DNA of 64,000 nucleotides, taken from contig JBBCBC010000026.1 in NCBI GenBank assembly GCA_037126765.1, positions 8,544,418 to 8,608,417 on the forward strand. Direction: 5' to 3'. A program made the position numbers and the translations under genes. Below the pieces are notes generated by a model that was not told the origin of the DNA, ran no database searches, and worked only from the letters and a program-made list of their open reading frames with translations. Below are positions 34,441 to 45,740 of the stretch, in pieces. The stretch comes from Stenogyne calaminthoides. Lineage: Eukaryota; Streptophyta; Magnoliopsida; Lamiales; Lamiaceae. How positions within the stretch are numbered: the first letter of the stretch is position 1; the number at the start of each line of letters is the position of its first letter.

Positions 34441-36825
34441 GCACGACATTAGGTACCCAATTTGTGTAGGGTCCTACAAGGTTAGATGTACCTTTCGGAA
34501 TCCAAATCTGCCTGACAACTCTAATCACTTTAGAGTGGCTAATTTGTCTTCCATAAACATCAACATATACATCCACTACTCTGGGTGCCTTAGCAGTTTT
34601 CTGTATATGTGTGCTAGCTTTAGCATGAACATGTGCCTTTGAATTCTTCTTTGGTTCAGGCCTTCTGTTCATTTGCTTTGGCTTTTGTGCTGCCGGTCTA
34701 AATCTTTGTTGACTCGGGTTCAGATAACCTTTACCCTTAGGCAAGTGGGGTTCAGGTTGTCTGTACTGAAATCTGGGTCTTTCAGCATACTGAGGACTTG
34801 GTCTCTTCAGTTGAGAATGTCTCTGCTGAGTGTTTCTCATCTGAGGATTCCTCTGATGGTTCAGTGTGGAGCCTTTCAGGTTTGCATTCTTAGCCTGAGG
34901 CTTTGAAGTACTTGCCTGAAACTTTCCAACTGACTGCTCAGGTTTTCTAGCCTTCACCTGAGGTTTGGGCTTTCTAACCTGATCATTCAGTTTTACTGAG
35001 ACCATAGGTCCTTTTCCCTTGTCTACAACCTTGGGCATTACTTCAGTTTGAAGTGTAGGTGCCACTGGTTTTACAAAGATAGTCTTCTTGCTACTTGATG
35101 CAGCATTTAGATGACCTTGTGAGGTTCCCCCTGGAATAAATCCCAATCCAGTTTTTATAGTCACAGATCTCTGGTAACTCTGAATTTCATCTATTACATT
35201 AGATGCATTATTCAATAGAGTTAACTTCTTCTGTGCACTATCCTCACAGTTCTGTAGAGTTTTATGCTTCTCAGAGAGGTCATTGAACTCAGTTCTGATT
35301 AGCTGAATTTCTTCAGTGGATTTCTCTAGCTTTTCAGTTAGGGACATTATCAACTTCTCTTTCTCTGAGAGTTGTACTTTCAGAACATCCAGTTCATCAG
35401 TAGCTCCCATTAATTGAGAAGTGATTTCAATATTGCTAGAGTCTTTCCATTTTAGATTTTCAGCTTTCAGTTCCTTATTCTGCTCTTGAGTTCTATTTAG
35501 CAGTCCTTGCAAAACAGCATAGTCCTTCATCAGATTCTCAAAAGAATCCATCAGGTCAAAATGACTGTTTTCAGTGGAACTTGAAAACTCTTGTGCTAGT
35601 GTAGGAGCAACAACAGAGAAAGAAGAGTTTACCTCCTCAATGGCCATCAGACAGATGTCATCACTTTCATTGTCTGAGAATATCTCATCTGAAGAGCTAG
35701 ATCCCACCTCAGAGTGTTCTTCTTCTGCAACCATGGCCTTTTTGCTTGAGAACTTCTGGTCTCTTTTAGCTTGCCTTTCTCTTCTCTCCTTAGCACTCAA
35801 ATCTGGACAATCATACTGGAAGTGACCTTTCTTCTGGCAATTATAGCATCTGTTGGTATTATCATCCTGATCATTTTCTTCCTTGGACTTGGAGTCCTTC
35901 TTTCTGGATGAAGATCCTTCAGCTTCTTCTCAGTTGATCTGTCCTCAGGTTTCTTCTGGTACCTGTGGTTCCTGTAATAGCTTTTGTATTTTCCAAATCT
36001 ACTATTAAGTCTGTCAAACCTTCTTGCCATCAGTGCTAGATTTTCCTCAAGCTCATCCTGATGTTTGGCATGGGGGTTCACAGACTCTCTAGTTTTACAG
36101 GTTTTATCTTTAGCTTTTAAAGCCACATTTTTACTCGATGAAGAATCATCTTTGATGTCAGCCTTTTTGGATTTCTTATCAATTACAAATTCATAGGCCT
36201 TCAGCTCAGAGAAGACTTGTTGGTAAGGCATTGAATTAATATTCTTGGTGTTTTCTATCACCACTGCATGAATATCCCATTTCTTAGAAAGACCTCTAAG
36301 AATTTTCAATGCAACTTCTCTCTGTGGATATTTCTTTCCAAGTGCATTTAGATCATTCATGATGCTAGTGAATCTGACTTCCAATTTGTCTATTGATTCA
36401 CCATCATCCATTTCAAAACTATCAAACTTTCCAATTGCCACTGAAAGTTTGTTTTCTTTTATATGATCTGTGCCTTGGCACATAACAACTAGTGTATCCC
36501 AAATCTCTTTAGCAGTATTACAGTGAGAGATCATTCCCATCACACCATCATCAATTGTACTGTATAGTGTGTCTTTTGCAATGTAGTCTAGATTGACTAA
36601 CTTTCTCTCCTCAGGAGTCAGTTGGTCATCAGACTTAGGAAATTCTGCTCTAGGATCAATTCTCTCATCTTCTGTTCCTCTGGGATTCACTATAGTAAAT
36701 TGGAATGGTCCTTGAGAGACCACTCTCCACATACGCTCATGTTTGGAATACAGATGAGCCTGCATTCTCAGTCTCCATAGATCATAGTTCTCCACTGAGA
36801 ACATGGGAAGTTTTTTAGAAGACAT
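34440..36825 (-). pseudogene. gag: Sirevirus-like gag in inverse orientation
   Basis: The ATG at 36825 begins MSSKKLPMFSVENYDLW. Typical gag wording follows (EERKLVNLDYIAKD, KEIWDTLVVMCQG, LRGLSKKWDIH). A frameshift lies near 35935. A CCHC knuckle (CYNCQKKGHFQYDC) spans about 35805-35850. After it come an acidic stretch, a long coiled-coil-like region (LSEKEKLIMSLTEKLEKSTE) and a basic Gln-rich tail ending in WIPKGTSNLVGP, where protease would normally follow. The frame from 34373 to 35800 is open, so this copy is less decayed than the gag at 8785. Pol is absent, replaced at about 34440 by unrelated sequence. Confidence 0.88.
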
Positions 36826-36941
36826 TTTATCGATCTTTTGAAAAAGAAAAAATTTGACAAATAAGATCGATTCGGATAGACCACAAATATTTTTGAAAAT
36901 AAAACTTTGGTCAACACAGCAGGTGGTCAAGTTGAACCACT

Positions 36942-36953
36942 GCTATGATACCA
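36942..36953 (-). promoter_or_regulatory. Primer-binding site of the inverse Sirevirus
   Basis: TGGTATCATAGC on the minus strand, two bases after the LTR end. It has one mismatch to the initiator methionine tRNA complement used by the 13-kb element. Confidence 0.8.
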
Positions 36954-36955
36954 GT

Positions 36956-38892
36956 TGTTGGTCCCGGTGCAAACGAGTCTTACACGTGTATGGGGGGGGA
37001 ATACACGTGTTCAGTGTTTTTAAAACTTTTTCTTACTGAGGTCAGCTTGGGTCAGATAATCCTGAAGATTAGGTTCTGAGAAGCACAGATCGCTCTGAGT
37101 CAAAGTCTCATCGAGACAATGATCCCGAAATGCTTTCGGATACCTCGAGATAATCCCAACCGAAGTCCTGAGTGTCGAGAGATCCCGAGTTGCTTGGATC
37201 GAGATAACTATCTTCTTGAATCCTCGGAAGAGAGTTCGGTTTGGTAACTATCTGTTCTAGCTACTCGATCGTCGGAATGGTTGGCCCTTTAGTTTATACT
37301 TTCGTTTTAAGCTTTCTTTGAAAACCTTCCCTTTATGAAATAGTGATTAAGTTGTGATTCACTTATGCAACTTCAAAGGGATTGATTCCAACCGAATATC
37401 GGTTGAAAAGTATGCTTTCAAAATCAAGTCAATGCAACGGATAAGCCTGCGGATAAGAAAGCAATAAAGAACCACAAAGAATTATAGTGGTTCGGAGACT
37501 CAAGCTCCTACATCCACTCTCTCGATCCTCGAGAGAAATTCACTATCAACCGAGCTTTACGACTACCTCGCGTAGTTTACTTACTCAACTTCGTACTGAG
37601 TTTTTTCGACTACTCCACGTAGTTTACTTACTCAACCCGACCTTGAGCTTTCGACTACCTCCGTAGTTTACTTACTCAAACACAAACAAGCTTTCGGACT
37701 ACCCCCAGTAGCTTACCAACTTCTCCTCTAGAGTTTTTCTCGACTACTCCGCGTAGTTTACTAACTCTTTACAACTCTTCTCACCAACAAACACACTCCA
37801 ACTACCTTCCGAAGGGTTTGGGGTTTCTCGGTTGGTTTCAACTAGGATGAGATATCCTTTACAATGAAGCACAATGCAAAGGGTTAGGATATCTCAACTA
37901 AGCTTTGATAATTCTTATCAAGCTAGGCTTAGTATAGTGAGCTCTCTTCAATGTAGAAGCACTTGGGAAATTCTAAGTTTTTTCGAGTGCTTTAACTTTT
38001 GCAAGAATAAGTTTGAGCTCTTGAGTTATGTATAAATTTCCCGTAACCTTACAATGTAGAGGGTCACCAAGATTTATAGGCATACACCAAGGTCACTTTT
38101 GAAAACTATCCATTGGAGAGATAACTTTCGTGAGTTCCCTCTTATGGTGTGTGAGAAAATCTGTATATTTAGGGTTTGAAACTCCCTAACACGTTTTAGG
38201 CAATAGCCTTTCATGTAGCCGGTCTTCACTTTTTGCGATCTGGAACTTTTGTACATCCGACATCCTTTTCACTACTTGTCCTTTGTCGATTATCGGTATA
38301 TGGTACGGTCGTCTTCCTCTTTTTGACTTTTGTCTCCGCTTAAAGGTAGACACCTTCAATCTCTTTTGGTTACAAACTCCGAGTTTGATATAACCTTAAC
38401 AACACTTCCGACTTAGTTCCTTTTATGCGCATTTGAATGTCTTGGCAATATCTAACTTTCTAAGGAATCGTGTTTTTCTCGATGTTGCATCCTTGAGATA
38501 GATATATTCAATGCCTTGGAATATTCAGTTCATCTTCGAGCATTCAAGACTTCTTGAGTCTTGATAATTACCGCCTTGATACTCTTGATCTTCAATCTTG
38601 ATTCTTGATCTTGCGTCTTACGAGTCTTGAGGTCTTCTCGAGTCTTGAGTCTTACGAGTCTCTTGGTGATATCTTTTGAATCTTCGTCTTTGAGTCTTGA
38701 TTCCTCAAGATCCCATCGAGTCTTGAGCCTATCTGAACTATATCTGTGACTATACATTCTCGCAGATAACATCCCCAATACTCTAAAACCCGAATCTCGA
38801 CTCAACTATCAAGATCATTCTGAACATGTCATACTCAGGGGTTTTGGGATCAAATCAAAATCATATATCTTTTATTAAATTCATCTCCCAAC
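36956..38892 (-). repeat. Complete LTR in inverse orientation
   Basis: On the minus strand it begins TGTTGGGAGATGAATTTAAT at 38892 and ends GACCAACA at 36956. It belongs to the same family as the LTR at 40698-42493 (shared ACACGTGTATGGGGGG next to the terminus, in complement). It is the 5' LTR of the gag at 34440-36825. Confidence 0.88.
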
Positions 38893-40470
38893 ACTCCCAG
38901 AGTATGAAGTCAAAAAGGGAGAAAGGACCTCTCACTCTTCAAAAGGTGAGTTGGATAATTTACTGAAGAAAACCTTGGAGAAGAAAGCTCGGGAAGAAGT
39001 TGAAGCCAAGAAGATTCTGATGGCTCTGAAGGAAGTTGAAGCAACTGAGAAGTTGAAGTTCAGAGAGCCTGAAGAACCTGAGTACATTCAGATAGATGAG
39101 CAAGCCACTCAGGAAGCAGTGGACCAGAAGCTGCTTGAAAGAAGAAGCATTGAAACGAGCAAGACTGGTGAGGCTCATGCTAGACCTGAGAAGAGAAAGG
39201 CAGTAGCATTTGTGGAAACATAGAAGAGAAAGAGGAAGAAGGTTTCTAAGCCAGTTCAGAGGAAATTGATTGTTGATTTCTCTGAATCTGAAGAATCTGA
39301 AACTGAGGCTGAGAAGGAACTAGGAGTTGAAGCAAGAACTCAGCCTGGTGATTATGATGTGAAGAAGACTCTGAAAGCTCTAACTGTTGAAAAAGAAAAG
39401 AGAATTCCTGCTTCAGTATCAGGTGCTGAATTGACCAAGAATAGGGATGGCAATTTGCCCCGTCCCCGCGGTGATCCGCCCCGGCCCCTCCCCGATCGGG
39501 GCAGTTATTTTGAATATTTTTGGGTTTTGGTTCGGTTTCGGGGAAAACCGATAAAATTTAAATCGGGGATGGGGCGGGGATGGTATTTATGTACCCCGCC
39601 CCACGCCCCGCCCCGAACCCGCCCCTATACATATTATATTAATATTTTTTATATTTATATATGTATATATCACTATATATATTTAAATATTTATTTAATT
39701 ATTTATATTTTGTTCTTTTAAGTTAATTTATAAAAAAATAATTTTATTACATAATTGGCTCTTCATTATTTTTAGGGAGATAAAATAATTATGATATTAA
39801 AAAAATAAAAATTAAATTTGTTAATCGGTTTTCGGGTCGGATTCGGGGATACCCGAAAACGTTAAGGGCGGGGATGGGGACAAAATAAAATTCCCCGTCG
39901 GAGTTCGGGTCGGGTTCGAGGACAAAAATTCCCCGTCGGGGCCAGGGCCGGGGGAGGCATAAACCGGCCCCGACCCGCCCCGTTGCCACTCCTAACCAAG
40001 AAGAAGCAAAATGAAGAGCAAAGGAGAAGAGGAGTCTTCAGGAAGTTTATAAGCAGAAGGAGAGAAACTGCAAAGGTGCAGAAATGGCCACACATTAATA
40101 AATGGATACCTATCCAGATCAATGATGTATGGGAGGAGATCAAGAGAACCTTCTGGTTCTATCATGATATTCTAAAGGAATGGAGGGGAAGCAATTCTGA
40201 TAGCAATGAAGCCTTCCTAGAATATCTACTGACCTTCTACCCCAAACATCTGCAAAAGTGGGTCAACCTTGCAGATGAGAACAATGTGAATATTGTTGCT
40301 CCTAGACCATACACATTTCCTGCTCCAAGATTTTAAAATGAATTTGTGAATGAAGTTATCATCTCTCAGGAAATTGCTGGATTTGCTGCTCAGTTAGGAG
40401 TGACTGGAAATCACCCTGAGATTATCAAAGAGAGAGATGAGATGAAGAGAAGATACTTTTGTTGTTGATC
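38893..40470 (+). pseudogene. 3' ORF remnant of the composite Sirevirus-like element
   Basis: Frames at 38951-39223, 39266-39441 and 39995-40336 read as one Lys/Glu-rich, probably coiled-coil protein (KKTLEKKAREEVEAKKILM), followed by an acidic stretch (DFSESEESETEAEKE). A C-terminal domain follows (WIPIQINDVWEEIKRTFWFY). It holds the same position, between pol and polypurine tract, as the 3' ORF at 15487-18633. Its N-terminal part is cut off by the inverse LTR, and a hAT MITE interrupts it at 39442-39994. Stops at 39223 and 40336 show it is dead. Confidence 0.7.
39442..39994. mobile_element. hAT MITE
   Basis: ACCAAGAA at 39434-39441 is duplicated at 39995-40002. The termini are TAGGGATGGCAAT and, in complement, TAGGAGTGGCAAC. 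GC-rich blocks (CCCCGCCCC type) lie inside each end around an AT-rich core. No transposase. Confidence 0.93.
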
Positions 40471-40683
40471 CTTATATCCAAACATTTCATTGTAATATGT
40501 AACTCATATCCTACATCAATGAAATAGCTCTTTTTTTGTGGTGATCAACAAAAGATAATATCTCATTATCTTCTTTACAAATTGTTTGTCATACTGTCCT
40601 GATGGTGTGTTTATTAGAAGGTAAACTGAAACCTGTGATAGGTAAGAATTTCTTAAATTGTAATAGATGGTTTTGACATCATC

Positions 40684-40697
40684 AAAAGGGGGGAAAT
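40684..40697 (+). promoter_or_regulatory. Polypurine tract of the composite element
   Basis: The purine run AAAAGGGGGGAAA ends immediately before the 3' LTR start at 40698. Confidence 0.85.
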
Positions 40698-42493
40698 TGT
40701 TGGGAGATGGATTTAATATAATAGAAAAGATTTTGATTAGATCTCAAAACCCTTGAGTATGACATGTTCAGAATTATCTAAGGTAGATTAGAATACAGGT
40801 TTTAGTATAGTTAGTTCAGTTAATATCTGCAAAATGTATAGTCAGCAAATATCTCTGAGGTTTATAGGTAAGGCACACACTGAGGGGAAACTCAGTTAGA
40901 TAACTAAAGCATCTGAACTCAGAAGACTCAGAAGAACATGAATATCTAGATCGTTCAGAAGACTCAGATCAACCTGAAGACCTGAAGATTATCTACCTGA
41001 GGACAAATAGACTGAAGAATGTCTTGCACATTTACGAGGAATAAATGTTGCCCAAATATTTGATTGCAGACAAAAGGAACTATAACTAAGTGTACTTTAA
41101 GGTTGTCTCATTCAGAGAGATTGACCTAAAAGAGTCGTTTGTTTGTCTCCATTCACTGAAGTCAAGAACCAATCAGAGAGAGACAACATTGTACTTCACT
41201 GACACTGAAAGTGACGTGGCACTGAGATGTTAGTTGTACTGAGTTCTAGATAGCAAAAACTTGGTGATTGGCTGCATTGTTTACATATTACCCAAACCAT
41301 GCAAGGGTGTATTCAAACCCTAAAATAGTCGTTTACAACTAACCATATAAGGAAACCCTTGATGCTATCTTCTACAACGGATAGTTTTTCAAGAGTAATC
41401 CTGGTGAGTTGCCTATAAATACCAGTGATCTTCACCATTGCAAGGTTACGGGAAATCTAGCAACTCAAGTGTTTCAAGTTTATACTGTGAAGCACTCGAA
41501 ACCCTAAGAATTTCCCAAGTGTTTCATCTTTGAAGAGAGCTCATTTACTAAGCCTAGATTCAAGCAAATATCCAAAGCTTAGTTAGATATATCCTATCCT
41601 TTTACCTTGTGTTCTAAACTGTAAAAGGATATCTCTCCTTAGTTGGAAACCAACCAAACCCAAACCCTATTGTTTAGGTAGTTTGAGTGTGTGATTGTTG
41701 GAAAGTGAGAGTTGTAAAGAGTTAGTAAGTTGCAGTTGAATTCAGCCTAAAAAGTCTAGAGAAGAAGCTAGTAAGTTGCTTATGTCAGTCTGAAAGCTTG
41801 TGTGTGTTTGAGTTAGTAAGCTGCAGTGTAGTTCAGCCTGAAAACTCATAAGAGGAAGTTAGTAAGCTGCTGAGTTCAGTCTGAAAGCTTAAGGTAGTAG
41901 TAGTAGTGAGTTAAGGAATTTCTCTGAGGATCAGAGAGAGTGGACGTAGGAGTTTGAGTCTCTGAACCACTATAATTTGCTGTGTTATTTACTTTTTGCT
42001 TTGCATTATATTTGCTGCATATTTTCACTGAAAGCATACTGAGTTTTATGATATTCAGTTAGAATCAATCCACTGAGTTTGCATTGAACTGATCACAACC
42101 TTAACCACTGATTTACTAAGTGTCAAAGATTTTCAGCAAGATAAAAACGAGTATAAACTTAGGGCCTACATATTCCGCACACTAGATAAGCTAGTATAGA
42201 TAGTTGTCAAACTAATCAAACTCATCTGAGTTGTCAGTAAGATAGTTATCTACTCCAAGCTTATTTGGACTCTGTTTTAAAATCTCAGATCAGTTGGGCT
42301 AATCTGAAGTTACTGAAAGCCGCTCAGTGTTATTGTCTTTGTAGACTTTGACTCAGAGCAACTTGTGCTTCTCAGTGCTATTTCTCAGAACAACCTGACT
42401 CACTGATCTCATTTTGGTGAAAAGTTTTAAAAATTACTAAACACGTGTATTCCCCCCATACACGTGTGAGACTCGTTTACCCCGAGACCAACA
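40698..42493 (+). repeat. 3' LTR of the composite element
   Basis: It is 1.8 kb, starts TGTTGGGAG, ends CGAGACCAACA and is followed by the AAGAT target duplication. It is the inverse counterpart of the LTR at 36956-38892. Confidence 0.92.
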
Positions 42494-43239
42494 AAGATTG
42501 TCGTGCACTTTGCACCACGAGTTCCTTCATGCTTATGCATCATCATGTCCGTCCATGCATCAATCACCTAAAATTATAAAAAAATATACTGTTTTCAACA
42601 CATGGATAAATTTTAAATTTAAACAAAATGTAGTAGTTAAATAAATATAACCTTCCCCATCACAGGTTCATAATGCAGCAGGTTGTTAAACAAATAGAAT
42701 AAGGAAATTCATATCAGAAATACTAGCATATACAACAATCTAAGCATCATGCAGTAAGCAAATGACACCATGATAATCAACTTATACAGTATATTAATAT
42801 GAATACATGCACATATTCGAATCAAAGTGAATACTTATGGTTAAACATGAACATGTTCATTATATGGGTGGTAACATCCTCTTTTCAGTCAATTTAAGTT
42901 GCACATCAAAGCATTTAATCATTAATCAGAGAACTACCTTTCCCTTTTGCCTTTCTAGATGGAGAAACTTTACTAATGCTTTTTGTAGCGTCTAAAATCA
43001 AAAAGAAAAATAGAAACACAAACCTTCAGAAAGTACAAATAAAGGCAAAGAAGAATTTTAGAAAATATTCAAACTCATATAGCCTGGAAAAAAAAAACAA
43101 CAAATAAAAAACAGGGGGTTAATGGCTAATCAAGAAAATTTTCACCAGTACCTTCTTGTCCCTTCTTTTTGTGTTTCGTCTTCTTCGAAATTTCACGATT
43201 TTCATCTCTTTTAGGTGATGCACGCTTTCTTTTCACCAT
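42494..43239 (-). pseudogene. Ulp1/C48 SUMO-protease-like gene, 5' half
   Basis: The ATG at 43239 opens a very basic N terminus (MVKRKRASPKRDEN) in exon 43152-43239. It splices in phase to exon 42938-42991 (DATKSISKVSPSRKAKGK). A third exon starts at 42567 (VIDAWTDMMMHKHEG) and is cut at 42494 by the 16-kb element; the word VIDAW is typical of plant Ulp1-like proteins. The region between 42568 and 42937 reads as intron, so several hundred residues usual for the family are absent. The basic start could act as a nuclear localisation signal. Confidence 0.65.
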
Positions 43240-43976
43240 TTTTCTGCAAACAAACAAAAACCCTAAATGAAAAACACAAACAACACAAACCAAAATTAAA
43301 AATTGAACAACACAAACGAAACTGAAAATGCACCAGAGCTCTAATCGCAGGTTCTATGTCTTTCTTGCGATTTTTTGGAATTTTCTCTCTCCTTTTTTTC
43401 GGACACAAGCTTACCCACATAAATAATTATGGAAGAAGCTTTGAGAGAAAAAATGAGGAAAGAAATAGAGAGAAAAAATTTAGGGAAAGTGGTGTGTAAT
43501 AATAATTTGAGTTGTACTTTTGGTTGCGTGTAGAAAGGAGGAAGCCAAAAAATTTCAATCCTTTTTTGCTTTGGAAAGTGTGTTTTGTCATTTCAGTTGC
43601 AAAATGAAGTAGGGGAGCCGAAAGAGAACTAAAAAGTAAAAGCAAGGGTATTTAAGACTCGGTCATCACTACTTTTTCATTCGATCTTTACTATTCAGGT
43701 CGATAAAAATTGAGATATAGACAGAAATATCAGCATTGATAAATATCATATATGTTTGAAACGTTGATAATCATTGATATTTTCATGTTTATGGCCATCG
43801 AATTCTGTGTTTGTTTCTCTCATATTATAATTTAGTCAACAACCATGATATTACTCTTTATTTACTCACTTGGAACTCTTAATTAGGATTTATTTATATA
43901 CTCGCTTTTTGATGATGTATATATGCGTATTGGCTGATGTTTTGAATTTGCAAAAGTTTATGTAGGTTGTTGTTAG
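43240..43976. other. Spacer between the Ulp1-like and CAF1-like loci
   Basis: It holds the probable 5' leader and promoter of the Ulp1-like gene and AT-rich sequence. The right terminus of the presumed MULE should lie here, but no terminal inverted repeat was recognised. Confidence 0.45.
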
Positions 43977-43997
43977 TTGCCAAGTTCAAGAAGCAAT

Positions 43998-45097
43998 ATG
44001 AGTTCGACTCGAGCATCATCATCATCTGCCCTAGTTCCAAGTACCAGTACTGCTGCTCAAACTGCCCTGGTTGCATCTTCTTCTCAAACACCATCATCAT
44101 CAGCCCTAGTTGCAGCTAGTCGGACTAGGTTTGTACTACATCTTCTCACTATCCTATTTTGCACTTTTTATTTATAAGATATTATTTTAGAATAGTTTTT
44201 TGGGTAAATGTTGTTTATTAGATATATTTATGCATCTACTGGTTTGTTATTTGCAGAGGTTCGGATATTGAAATAAGAAGTGTTTGGGCGGATAACTTTA
44301 ATGATGAAGTCTCCAATATACTATCGTTAAAGGAGAGTTTCCCATATGTTGCTTTGTCGTGCATCAATGCTGAACAAATTCAGCCACCTGCCGCTGGGAG
44401 CACTTTATCTGACCCAATGGTTTTTCACTTGAGTAGCTTTGTCAATGTTGTCATCCAAATTGGTTTTTGTTTGTCTAATAGAAATGAGAAGTTCCCCAAG
44501 TGTGGCTTCAATGGAAGAGAAATGTGTTGGGAGTTCAATATAGGCGGGACGTTTGATATTGAGTAAAAAAAGATTTCTCGAGGATAGCGAGCAAATTGAG
44601 ACTTTGATAGCCCAAGGAGTGGAATTTGGAAGGCTAAAGAAGTATGGCATCAAACCTGCATCTTTATTGTCAATATTTAAGAGTGCCTTTTGGGAGAACC
44701 GTGCGGAGTTCGAGAAGGTCAGTTTTGTTGTTCTTGGTGCATATGATTTAGGGATCATTTTATTTATGCTTGTGGGAATGGAAGCTTCCCTAACAACGAG
44801 GTAGATTTTGTTGAAAGACTTTTGAGTATTTGCCCCCCGGGTTTATGATCTTTCGTATATCATTCGATCTTCTAAGGTACTCCTGATGTAAACAACATAA
44901 ACTTGGACGATGTGCTGCGGAGCCTTGGGATCGAAAAGTGCGGGAGCCCTAATAGGGCAGGATCAAATTATCTCCTCACTGCAATTTCCTTCCGAGTTCT
45001 TCAGAAGATATTCCCGATGGAGATTATTGATTCATACCTGGGTGGAATCTATGGTTTGAGTATCAGATTTGCAGATGTGAATAATCAGAATCAATGA
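43998..45097 (+). pseudogene. CAF1-like (CCR4-NOT deadenylase) relic lacking catalytic residues
   Basis: The ATG at 43998 starts a Ser/Ala-rich N terminus. It splices at 44128/44257 into GSDIEIRSVWADNFNDE, the usual CAF1 opening. Family landmarks follow: FPYVALSC, CWEFNIGGTFD, SFVVLGAYDLG, then PGLYD and GSNYLLTAISF. CAF1 proteins remove poly(A) tails as DEDD-family nucleases. The first Asp-Glu pair (normally MDTEFPG) reads LSCINAEQ, and the next Asp region is also altered, so catalysis is not expected. A frameshift lies at 44564-44572 and stops occur at about 44802 and 44846, so it is probably a pseudogene. The length otherwise matches the family (about 270-330 residues). Confidence 0.8.
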
Positions 45098-45670
45098 AGA
45101 TATAGTTGCACTAGATAGTTATATGTAGTAATAGTAACATCCCTCTGTGGGAAAGTAGTAACATCCCTCTGTGGGAAGATCACATTTTTCTCGTCTTACT
45201 TTCGGGTTATTTGGTTTCTAAATATTCTTTCACTACACTTAATCTGTAATTTTGATCTTGTCTCTTTTGTTGGGTTATATAAATTTCTTGTCTGATGTTT
45301 GCTGTGCTACGCGATCGACTCTGTATTAGTGTGATTTACGATAGGAAGTGGATGAATGAAACTAAAAATCTGGTATGGGCTGATCATTAGTTGGAAAAAT
45401 ATGCTTAGAATATGTAAACAGAAACTTTGAACAACATACTTTACAAATTTAAGGTGAAAAAAGAAACACAATCAATGTAGCATAACGGAGAATGTGTTTG
45501 CACATGTAATGTAATTGTGTTATGAAATCATAATAATGTCCATTGTACTCGTAAAATGATCACCTTCTTCCTATGCTTAAATATGTTTTACTCACAATCA
45601 AGCCTCCAATCAACATAACACATGATAATGCACACTTTCTCATGAATTAATGCACACAGTAATAATCATC
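45098..45670. other. Intergenic stretch
   Basis: The phrase GTAACATCCCTCTGTGGGAA is tandemly repeated near 45132-45178. No gene seen. Confidence 0.5.
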
Positions 45671-45740
45671 TATCTATATATACACCTTCTCATGAGTACA
45701 CACACTTCATCAAATAACTAAAGAATTAGCTAGGTGCAAT

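Larger units (their letters stand above)
26420..42493 (+). mobile_element. Composite 16-kb retrotransposon with a Sirevirus-like shell and nested insertions
   Basis: The outer ends are TGTTGGGAG and CCAACA, flanked by AAGAT at 26415-26419 and 42494-42498. The left LTR survives only for its first 700 bases (26420-27119). The right LTR (40698-42493) is complete and preceded by a polypurine tract and the element's 3' ORF. The middle is occupied by other retroelements. The element interrupts an exon of the minus-strand Ulp1-like gene. Confidence 0.88.

Noticed and set aside
36956..40697. Interpretation as a simple inversion of the composite element's own 5' end
   Set aside because: The inverse LTR is complete with both termini, and the shell also keeps 700 bases of its own left LTR, so a separate insertion explains the data better.
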